In this document: positions 39,244-45,617 of the stretch, one piece after another
Layout of the letters: each line of letters starts with the position of its first letter
How positions within the stretch are numbered: the stretch's first letter is position 1
Virus record (IMG/VR): IMGVR_UViG_3300049595_003995
Location: 1 to 45,617 of that record
DNA length: 45,617 nt
Direction: 5' to 3' (one strand)
Origin: a virus
Notes under the pieces: model-generated
Database searches by the model: none
What the model was told of the DNA's origin: nothing
The model's input: only the letters and a program-made list of their open reading frames with translations
Made by a program: the position numbers and the translations under genes

Positions 39244-41142
39244 ATGGCAAACTATTGGGCATTATCAGCGGGTCTGTGGAATAATGTAAGCAATTGGCTT
39301 ACAGGTACTTCTCCTGGTCAAATGGCTGGGGCGTTGCCTAACTCTTTAGATTACGTTTATACTAATGGTAGAATTATTACTGTAAATGTAACAACAAGAG
39401 TTTTTGCTATAAGCAATGCAAGGAGTGAAAATAGTATAGAAGGTGGCCACTTTCACCTCAATAGCGGGGTTACCTTATCGGCTTTTGTTTTAGGTGGAGG
39501 AGCGAATGATCAATATACTGTGCAATTTTTATCAGCTTCTCCACACCAGGCAACCATAGTAGGAAATTTATGTGCTGTTAATAGTAATGTAGCAACTCCC
39601 GGGGTTGTACGTCACAACGGCACTGGTACTTTAAATGTAAGAGGTAACTTTATACCAAGTCGTAACAACGGTGGCACTATAGGTTTTGCTGGTGCCTTTA
39701 TCACTAATCTTAGTTCTGGCACTTTAAATTTATTTGGTAATTATTCAGGCTCTCTTACTCCGGGTACTATTCCAGGTATTAGGAATAATGGTCCCGGCAC
39801 CATTAATGTGCTAGGCAATCTTTCAGGTCTTGCTATTAATGCAGGTGCTACAGCATGTATCAATCATAATCCCCTAATACTTCCTGAAACAGGGGTAGTG
39901 AATGTTACGGGCAATGTTGTAGGGGCGTTTATAGGAACAACTCCTGGTGCTCAAGCTATAAGTGTTGCTTTTGTTAACCGTAAAGTAAATATTGTAGGAA
40001 ATGTTTTTCAAAACGGGTGTGTTAGTAATAGTCTACTTGGTGTATTAGATGGTCCAAGTAGTGAAGTATTTATAAGAGGTAACTGTATAGGTAGTGGAGG
40101 AGACTTTGGTGGCACTGTTGTTAGTAATTTCGGCGGCAAACTCACTATAGTTGGTAACTGTCAAGCTTCTAATAGTAGAAGAAACGGTTTTTGTATATTT
40201 AATAATACATCTCTAAGCTCAAGTGTTGTAAATATATACGGTAACGTTAATGGGGGTAATGCAGGCAGTTCAAGAGGTATTGGCCAGGAAGGAGCAGGTA
40301 CTATTAATGTTTATGGAAATGTAACGGGAGGGGTTGGTAGTGCTAGTTATGGTATTGAGGTAAGAAGCGGTGAAGGTAGGGTTAATGTATTTGGTGATTC
40401 AACAGGTGGACCAGGTACCAATGCACATGGGGTGTTTAATAACACTGGTAGCACAACTAGAGCAAATATTTACGTGAAAAGAGTTGTTGGAAACAGTTGG
40501 GGTTCTCTTGCGTTTGTTTCAGAGGTGCCTGCGTTAAGTAATCTTTTAATTGGAAACTCATTCGGTTTTCTTAATAATTCGCTTTCAGGTTTGTGTTATT
40601 ATAGTGATTTAGCCTGCGGTATTCGCGGTAACTGGCCTATAGGCGGATTAGGTCCAATATATCTAAGCGGGTCAAAAGATACTAAAGTAAGCTTTCCTAC
40701 TGATAATTTTGGACCAAGAGTGACTACTGTAGCCTTATGTGCAAATAGTAACTTTAATCCTGCACAACGAGATGTACGAGAAAATGTTGATTACGAAGTA
40801 GTTAATGGTATACCGCTTGAAGAAGATCCTGATAATCCGGGTCTCAGTAAGAGATACGGCACATTAAGAATACCTGCTCCGAGTCTAGTAGCTATAGGTG
40901 CACCGGTAGATGATACAGTAGGTACAGCAACATTTGAAAATCCGGAAAAAATCTGGGATGTATTAATAGATGACCCTGGTTTTGATGGTATTTGGTGGGA
41001 CCCAATTTATGATTTTGAGGAATGGCCAACACCCACTTTTAGAAATACTTTTAATTTTACATATGGTAATAGAATTAGAAACGCAGTTACCCTAAATGCA
41101 CTAAGTGCCGTGATAAAGTCCTTAAATAATCAACCAAGATGA
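39244..41142 (+). CDS. W-box beta-helix adhesin 2, 632 aa
   Basis: The W-box ANYWALSAGLWNNVSNWLTG is followed by beta-helix units (GTLNLFGNYSG, GTINVLGNLSG, GVVNVTGNVVG) to about residue 420. The C-terminal domain starts near DVRENVDYEVV (about 512) and has an insertion rich in Asp, Trp and Pro (about 575-605) before NRIRNAVTLNALSA. It is five bases after adhesin 1 and overlaps the next gene by ATGA. Confidence 0.75.
   Translation: MANYWALSAGLWNNVSNWLTGTSPGQMAGALPNSLDYVYTNGRIITVNVTTRVFAISNARSENSIEGGHFHLNSGVTLSAFVLGGGANDQYTVQFLSASPHQATIVGNLCAVNSNVATPGVVRHNGTGTLNVRGNFIPSRNNGGTIGFAGAFITNLSSGTLNLFGNYSGSLTPGTIPGIRNNGPGTINVLGNLSGLAINAGATACINHNPLILPETGVVNVTGNVVGAFIGTTPGAQAISVAFVNRKVNIVGNVFQNGCVSNSLLGVLDGPSSEVFIRGNCIGSGGDFGGTVVSNFGGKLTIVGNCQASNSRRNGFCIFNNTSLSSSVVNIYGNVNGGNAGSSRGIGQEGAGTINVYGNVTGGVGSASYGIEVRSGEGRVNVFGDSTGGPGTNAHGVFNNTGSTTRANIYVKRVVGNSWGSLAFVSEVPALSNLLIGNSFGFLNNSLSGLCYYSDLACGIRGNWPIGGLGPIYLSGSKDTKVSFPTDNFGPRVTTVALCANSNFNPAQRDVRENVDYEVVNGIPLEEDPDNPGLSKRYGTLRIPAPSLVAIGAPVDDTVGTATFENPEKIWDVLIDDPGFDGIWWDPIYDFEEWPTPTFRNTFNFTYGNRIRNAVTLNALSAVIKSLNNQPR
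39253..39317 (+). repeat. 65-bp direct repeat, copy 2
   Basis: It encodes the W-box of adhesin 2 and shares long identical blocks with copies 1 and 3, notably TATTGGGCATTATCAGC and GGCTTACAGGTACTTCTCC. Confidence 0.75.
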
Positions 41143-41711
41143 ATAGAGTAAATGTAAAACAATCAGGTAATTGGAGTGATCCGAATACATGGCCTTACGG
41201 TATATTACCAATTTCAGGAGACAGAGTTTACACTAACGGGTGTTATGTTAATATAGATACAGACATTGATGTGAGTGTGCTAACCAATGAACGTACGTAT
41301 GAAGATGCATCAGGGGGTGGATTTACAGCTCTTAGTGGCGTAACCATAAAAGCTAATATGTACAATGCTACTGAGCCGCTATTAAAGTATCAAGAAAATG
41401 GGAGTATAATGATTATCGGTAACATTGAAGGGGGTAGATATAGTCTAGAACCATGTATTGAAAATCTTACTACCGGTACAATTCACATTTCTGGAAACGT
41501 TAGAGGTGGTTGGGGTGCATATGTACCAGGTATTAAAAATTTAGGCATAGGTACTGTTGATTTAACTGGTAACGCAACAATGGGTCTCGGTGGTGGTTCA
41601 AGTGCAATTTGTAACCAACAAGGGGGTATCATTATTATAAATAATATAGTTAATACAAACAATAATTGTTATGGTACTGATTCCTATATGGGAGAAGAAC
41701 CTTTTATATAA
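41139..41711 (+). CDS. short W-box beta-helix protein, 190 aa
   Basis: SGNWSDPNTWPYGILPISGD is a divergent W-box. Only about four beta-helix turns follow (NIEGGRYSLEPC, GTIHISGNVRGG, GTVDLTGNAT), and the shared C-terminal domain is missing; the protein ends after a Cys/Tyr-rich tail (NNNCYGTDSYMGEEPF). It could be a decayed paralogue or a short partner. The ATGA overlap with adhesin 2 suggests translated expression. Confidence 0.65.
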   Translation: MNRVNVKQSGNWSDPNTWPYGILPISGDRVYTNGCYVNIDTDIDVSVLTNERTYEDASGGGFTALSGVTIKANMYNATEPLLKYQENGSIMIIGNIEGGRYSLEPCIENLTTGTIHISGNVRGGWGAYVPGIKNLGIGTVDLTGNATMGLGGGSSAICNQQGGIIIINNIVNTNNNCYGTDSYMGEEPFI

Positions 41712-41717
41712 TAAAAT

Positions 41718-44012
41718 ATGGCAAACTATTGGGCATTATCAGCTGGTAACTGGAGCAATGTAAGCAATTGGCTTACAGGTACTTCTCCAGGCGATCCTGC
41801 CGGTGCGTTGCCTGGCCCGGAAGACGACGTTTATGCAAATGCTAGAGTAATCTATATAGATGGTAATTTTGCAGCTAAACGTATAACAAATCTTTCAGCT
41901 GAAAATATAGCTCGAAGAGGGGGATATTTTACAATAGGGGACGGGTTTACTTTATCAGCTTACGTTCATGGAAGTTTACAGAGTGTTGATGTTGCTCCGT
42001 GGACTGCTTGTCTTCAGTTTTTATCAGCCTCACCGGCTTCAGCAACTCTTGTTGGCAGCTTATGCGCAGGGGATAGAGTGCCCGGTACTTTTGGTGGTAT
42101 CGATGGTATTACAGGGGATCGACATTTTCCAATAGCTTTAATTAATTTTGGCAACTTTACTATATTTGGCAATGTTGAAGGTGGTACAACTGGAAACTCC
42201 GGGGGATTTTCTGATGATAGTCGAATAGGTGTAGTGCATAATTACGGTAATTTAACCATTTATGGAAATGTTTCAGGTACAAGAATTGATGCTGGCAATA
42301 ACCATGTCGGCTTTATAGGTATAAGAAATAGAAATGCCGGTAATATAACTGTATACGGAAATGTAAATGGTGGAGTGAATTGGGGAGGTGCCGGTATATT
42401 TAACACCGGGACTGGTACGTGCCGGGTGTTTGGAGACATAGCAAACAGTGTGGTAAATCTTGCTCAATTTGCTTACGCTATTTATACAAACACAACAACA
42501 ACCTTACTCGTATCAGGAAATGTCTATGGAGGAGCTGTTAATGTAGTTTATTCTAATAACTATACCTTGCTGACACTTGGTCCAACGCAAATTACTGGTA
42601 CTTTAATAGGTAGAAATAATAGTGCTGCTTGGCAAATTAATTCCGGTAATACTTTTTTACTACAAACACCTAATCAGCCTTATGCAGTTATAGGTGGTAA
42701 TAATGGTAGCAGTGTGGGAATTCGTCAAGACGGTGGTACACTTACTTTGTCAGGGAATGTATATGGTCAACAAGCATATGGTTTACTACGCGCAGGGGGT
42801 ACTACAACGGTTTATGGAAATGCACGAGGAGGAACCGGTCAACCAGCAATTTTTCTGGCAGGTGGAACAAATGCATTAACTATTATTGGAAATGTCTCAG
42901 GTAGCGCTTTCGGGACCGGAGCTGGTTTGTATTGTGGTGCAGGTAGTACAGTTCGAAATGTTACAATATCTGGAGACCTTTATTCATCTCCAGATGGGGG
43001 AATGGCGTTTGGAGACGACTCCGGAACAGCTAACTGTACAATAAATATATACGGAAATTTATACGGTAGACCTGCAAGTACGTCTAACTCTGGTCCTATT
43101 GATACTAGATCTAATGGAATTATAAATATTTTTGGAGACTTAATATACAGAGGTAACTCCTACACTCTTTTAAGAGTCTATACCGGCAATAAGACAATAA
43201 ATTTAGTAGGTAACATAAGACCATTATCACCAAATATTTCACAGTACGGGGGAGGCATCGAGGTAGGAGGTGCTGACGCTGGACAAAGTGTAACTGTAAA
43301 TGTAACTGGTGATGTTGTAGGCGGAACAGTAACTAACACTACAGGTGGTGGCAGCGGGGCTGGGATATCTTGTGGTTCTGCTAATATCAATTTCGTAAAT
43401 GTTTTCGGTACAGTGAAAGGAGGCTTAGCTGCACCAGGTATTCAAAATTCTGGCAGTGCTACAACTATATACGCCAGAAGAGTTCAGGGCAATGACGTCG
43501 GACCAAGTAATAACATTATAAACGGTATAGGGTATACAGCAAGACCTGGTATTCAAAATTCTTCAGCAACCGGGAGAGTTTTTGTTGAAGAGATAGTATT
43601 TGGATCTCAAGGTGCGCCACCAGTTTCTGGACCTGTATTCATGGTACCTAAATCTACTAATGTAACTGTTTTAAACACTGGTCCTACAACCGGTTTTACA
43701 TCAGTAACATTATTTAGATCAACTAACTTCCCAGGCTTTACCCCAGAGGAAAGAGATGTTCGTCAAGGTGTAGTTTATGGTGCCGGTGAATTTACTGGCA
43801 AGATGATCATTCCGAATCCGGACTCTGTGCAGCTTGGTGTACCTGTTGATAACACAAGAGGTCGGGCCGCACTTACCCCGATATCAGTTTGGAACTTTAG
43901 TAGAAGCGCCAGTCTATCAGCTGGCTCAATCGGTGAACGGGTACGTAACGCCCTTACTACTCAAGCTGCTGGAAAAATTCTTGCTTCGTTTAATCTATCA
44001 GGGGCTAGTTAA
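41718..44012 (+). CDS. W-box beta-helix adhesin 3, 764 aa
   Basis: The W-box ANYWALSAGNWSNVSNWLTG is almost identical to that of adhesin 1, then GALPGPEDDVYANARV. The beta-helix is the longest of the set (about 130-600, units such as NLTIYGNVSG, NITVYGNVNGG, TVYGNARGG). The C-terminal domain is the clearest: DVRQGVVYGAGEFTGKMIIP, VQLGVPVDNTRGRAAL and SIGERVRNALTTQAAGKILA. It ends the late block and overlaps the convergent gene by 8 bp. Confidence 0.78.
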   Translation: MANYWALSAGNWSNVSNWLTGTSPGDPAGALPGPEDDVYANARVIYIDGNFAAKRITNLSAENIARRGGYFTIGDGFTLSAYVHGSLQSVDVAPWTACLQFLSASPASATLVGSLCAGDRVPGTFGGIDGITGDRHFPIALINFGNFTIFGNVEGGTTGNSGGFSDDSRIGVVHNYGNLTIYGNVSGTRIDAGNNHVGFIGIRNRNAGNITVYGNVNGGVNWGGAGIFNTGTGTCRVFGDIANSVVNLAQFAYAIYTNTTTTLLVSGNVYGGAVNVVYSNNYTLLTLGPTQITGTLIGRNNSAAWQINSGNTFLLQTPNQPYAVIGGNNGSSVGIRQDGGTLTLSGNVYGQQAYGLLRAGGTTTVYGNARGGTGQPAIFLAGGTNALTIIGNVSGSAFGTGAGLYCGAGSTVRNVTISGDLYSSPDGGMAFGDDSGTANCTINIYGNLYGRPASTSNSGPIDTRSNGIINIFGDLIYRGNSYTLLRVYTGNKTINLVGNIRPLSPNISQYGGGIEVGGADAGQSVTVNVTGDVVGGTVTNTTGGGSGAGISCGSANINFVNVFGTVKGGLAAPGIQNSGSATTIYARRVQGNDVGPSNNIINGIGYTARPGIQNSSATGRVFVEEIVFGSQGAPPVSGPVFMVPKSTNVTVLNTGPTTGFTSVTLFRSTNFPGFTPEERDVRQGVVYGAGEFTGKMIIPNPDSVQLGVPVDNTRGRAALTPISVWNFSRSASLSAGSIGERVRNALTTQAAGKILASFNLSGAS
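41727..41791 (+). repeat. 65-bp direct repeat, copy 3
   Basis: It encodes the W-box of adhesin 3; 64 of 65 bases equal copy 1, more than the rest of the genes share. Confidence 0.8.
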
Positions 44013-44298
44013 CCTTGTTGACTAAAGCAGCCAAGTAAGGGATAATATCTACTGCTGTATCTTTTTTATATCCTCCTAGAAACCTGGAGTATTTTTGGTC
44101 AACAAATACAGCTAAACCAATTGCTTTAGCAGCTTCATCATCTACTTCTACGTCTGTATACTTTTTAATAAGGGATTTTGTTAGTAACCACACCCCATCT
44201 TTGCCCCAAGAGTCACAGTACTGGGAGCCTCTTTCCTGCATTGTAGAGGCTACTTCTTTAATGGTTGAAGTAGCGGACGAAATAAATTCGTTAGTCAT
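44005..44298 (-). CDS. DUF6378-like (MazG-related?) protein, 97 aa
   Basis: The pattern TMQERGSQYCDSWGKDG (about 19-35), LLTKSLIKKYTDVEVDDEAA and DIIPYLAAL follows the order seen in DUF6378 proteins of phages (ERxxxYGD...., then a helix pair, DIAGYAAL). These resemble all-alpha NTP pyrophosphohydrolases, though the metal-binding Glu set is not evident. The assignment is from memory. It is the last gene of the minus-strand early operon. Confidence 0.5.
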   Translation of the reverse strand: MTNEFISSATSTIKEVASTMQERGSQYCDSWGKDGVWLLTKSLIKKYTDVEVDDEAAKAIGLAVFVDQKYSRFLGGYKKDTAVDIIPYLAALVNKVN

Positions 44299-44567
44299 TA
44301 ACGCGATCCGAGCCAGTTAATTGAACCTGCTGCTGAAACTTCTGTTGTATCAAAGAAGATTGAGTGCTGTTTGCCGCCTGCTTCAACCAAAAACGATACA
44401 ATACGACGAGGTGTCTTAGAGTAGGATACAATTTTATCCATAGTTTGTTCGTTCACAATTTCAAAATTGCTATTGAAGTTGTGTGCAATTTGCTGTCTTA
44501 AAAATTGCATTACATCCATTCCCCCGACTTGTTCGGGCTTAACTTGATATACTGTTGGTTCGGCCAT
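44298..44567 (-). CDS. hypothetical protein, 89 aa
   Basis: MAEPTVYQVKPEQVGGMDVM leads into a helical part and a C-terminal beta strand region (RRIVSFLVEAGGKQHSIFFD). It overlaps the next gene by one base. No membrane segment or known motif. Unknown function in the operon with a WYL_2-like protein. Confidence 0.6.
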   Translation of the reverse strand: MAEPTVYQVKPEQVGGMDVMQFLRQQIAHNFNSNFEIVNEQTMDKIVSYSKTPRRIVSFLVEAGGKQHSIFFDTTEVSAAGSINWLGSR

Positions 44568-44578
44568 ATTAGTAATTA

Positions 44579-44833
44579 TTACCAGTTAGTTTCATATTCT
44601 ACTACAGAATCAACTCGAAAAGATCTCCATGCTAATTTTTCTAAATCCCAAACAGGTAAAACATTTGGATTTTCTGCCTTAATTTTTTTCTCAATTTCTT
44701 TGTTTTCGTTATCAGGTAAATATTCATTAGATAACGTACAGACCATTTTACGTATAGAGTCATCCTTCTTTTTAAATTTTACGGTTAAAACTTTTTCTTT
44801 TAAGAGCTTTTTAAGATCGTCTTTATTTGTCAT
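44579..44833 (-). CDS. WYL_2-type (DUF2693) SH3-like protein, 84 aa
   Basis: The features are typical for the T4-like phage family: KVLTVKFKKKDDSIRKMVCTL (first sheet), a variable linker, and VWDLEKLAWRSFRVDSV near the end. The fold is an SH3-like barrel, probably nucleic-acid binding, function unknown. It is the first gene of the minus-strand operon, with a consensus promoter. A second member of the family is in the gp62 region. Confidence 0.75.
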   Translation of the reverse strand: MTNKDDLKKLLKEKVLTVKFKKKDDSIRKMVCTLSNEYLPDNENKEIEKKIKAENPNVLPVWDLEKLAWRSFRVDSVVEYETNW

Positions 44834-44839
44834 ATCTAC

Positions 44840-44867
44840 ATGTTACATTCTTATCTAATAAAATCAA
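44840..44867 (-). promoter_or_regulatory. early sigma70-like promoter (minus half of a divergent pair)
   Basis: On the minus strand TTGATT (44862-44867) and TAACAT (44840-44845) are 16 bp apart and 6 bp before the ATG at 44833. Confidence 0.65.
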
Positions 44868-44868
44868 C

Positions 44869-44896
44869 TTGATTTAATTTTAAAAAATAATATACT
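44869..44896 (+). promoter_or_regulatory. early sigma70-like promoter (plus half of a divergent pair)
   Basis: TTGATT (44869-44874) and TATACT (44891-44896) are 16 bp apart and 6 bp before the ATG at 44903. One base separates its -35 box from that of the opposite promoter. Confidence 0.65.
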
Positions 44897-44902
44897 TACG
44901 GC

Positions 44903-45617
44903 ATGGAAAATTTAGTAATCGACGGATCCAATTTGTTATGGAGAACGTATTGGATAGCCGAAACCCGGGAAAAACTGGTCAATTCAAAAGGCAATTGGAC
45001 CGGGCCGGTGTATATGTTTTTAAGGTCTATAAAGGCTCTTCAAGAGAAGTTTAAACCAACAACTACATGGGTTACTTGGGATAAAAAATTAGTGTATCCT
45101 TCTACTAACTTTCGTAAACAATTAGCTCCTGAAACATATAAACAAAATAGAGACGATGATAAGGCTAAGCTCATTCATGAACAACATGACGAAATTTCTA
45201 CGTGGTTAACCGTGCTCGGAATAAAACAGGTTTATCCTGGGGTCTTAGAAGCGGACGACGTTATCTCGTGGCTGGTTCGGGAGAAGTTAACTACAAGCGT
45301 AATAGTAACGGTAGATAAAGACTTACTTCAACTAATAGATAGCAATATACATTATTACAACCCTATCAAAAAGAGGTTAATAACACCGGAAAATTTCGTT
45401 GAGGAAGTTGGAGTCGAGATTAATGAGTACAATTATTATAAAGCCCTACTCGGTGATAAATCTGATAACGTCGAAGGTGTTCAAGGTTATGGGGTACAAA
45501 AATCATCTAAACTTTGTAAAGAAGGGTATGACGGTATTACACAAAAATTATCTGAAGACGATAAGAAGAAGTTTGATAAAAACTTACTTTTAACTAATCT
45601 GTATGGTTCTTATTTAA
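44903..45617 (+). CDS. FEN/PolI-type 5'-3' exonuclease, partial (238+ aa)
   Basis: The metal-binding acidic residues of the FEN/T5 exonuclease/T4 RNase H family are present: Asp7 (LVIDGSN), Glu116, Asp118 and Asp119 (LEADD), Asp138 and Asp140 (VDKD), Asp185 and Asp188 (LGDKSDN), followed by the DNA-binding helix-hairpin GVQGYG. The enzyme would remove RNA primers or process flaps in phage DNA replication. The frame is open at the window edge, where the C-terminus is missing. A consensus promoter predicts a leaderless start. Confidence 0.88.
   Translation, partial: MENLVIDGSNLLWRTYWIAETREKLVNSKGNWTGPVYMFLRSIKALQEKFKPTTTWVTWDKKLVYPSTNFRKQLAPETYKQNRDDDKAKLIHEQHDEISTWLTVLGIKQVYPGVLEADDVISWLVREKLTTSVIVTVDKDLLQLIDSNIHYYNPIKKRLITPENFVEEVGVEINEYNYYKALLGDKSDNVEGVQGYGVQKSSKLCKEGYDGITQKLSEDDKKKFDKNLLLTNLYGSYL

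Noticed and set aside
37496-44012. Diversity-generating retroelement for the adhesins
   Set aside because: No reverse transcriptase gene and no template/variable repeat pair with adenine-specific changes is visible in the window.
1-45617. Insertion sequences, integrase or attachment sites
   Set aside because: No transposase, integrase or tRNA-derived repeat was found; the window looks like a strictly lytic phage segment.

Overview
The window is a stretch of an AT-rich, very compact, T4-like tailed-phage (myovirus) genome. The evidence is a T4 gp20-type portal protein, a gp15-type tail sheath terminator, a gp62-type clamp-loader subunit, a GroES-like co-chaperonin, ThyX, dCMP deaminase, a FEN-type 5'-3' exonuclease, and about 15 copies of a T4-style late promoter box (AATAAATA/TTAAATAA). 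The large 1383-residue virion protein and the fibre genes look like those of marine T4-like phages, cyanophages in particular. There is no photosynthesis gene, so the host cannot be named.

Layout. 1-2.6 kb: small unknown genes, mostly on the minus strand, plus an exostosin-like glycosyltransferase and a lipoprotein. 2.7-5.7 kb: early plus-strand genes, including a Zn-ribbon protein, a RadA-like ATPase of unusually high G+C, and many small genes. 5.7-9.9 kb: late proteins and tail fibres. 9.9-14.1 kb: an operon-like run of QueC, a free-standing class II glutamine amidotransferase, a glycosyltransferase, a DUF366-like protein, gp62, a GroES-like protein and a WYL_2-like protein. 14.1-22.2 kb: a late protein, dCMP deaminase, small membrane proteins, DUF454, a lipoprotein, a metallophosphatase, GMP reductase, an RmlD-like reductase and a HExxH protein. 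22.2-26.1 kb: gp15 and a collagen-like fibre. 26.1-27.6 kb: minus-strand ThyX operon. 27.6-44.0 kb: portal protein followed by about 14.5 kb of adhesins, including a 1383-residue protein, a 708-residue collagen-like protein and four W-box beta-helix paralogues. 44.0-45.6 kb: divergent early operons, the plus-strand one opening with an exonuclease cut by the window edge.

How the parts work together. About 45% of the window encodes virion fibres or adhesins. The metabolic genes cluster around deoxynucleotide supply (ThyX, dCMP deaminase), purine interconversion (GMP reductase) and 7-deazaguanine chemistry (QueC with an amidotransferase). The last set suggests guanine modification of phage DNA as protection against restriction; the insertion enzyme (DpdA) and upstream enzymes (FolE, QueD, QueE) are not in this window.

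The most striking system-wide signal is regulatory. Shine-Dalgarno sequences are nearly absent. Early promoters (TTGnnn - 16/17 bp - TAnnnT) and late boxes both sit mostly 5-9 bp before the start codon, so most first genes of transcription units would be transcribed as leaderless mRNAs. Downstream genes are coupled through ATGA, TAATG or GTGA overlaps.
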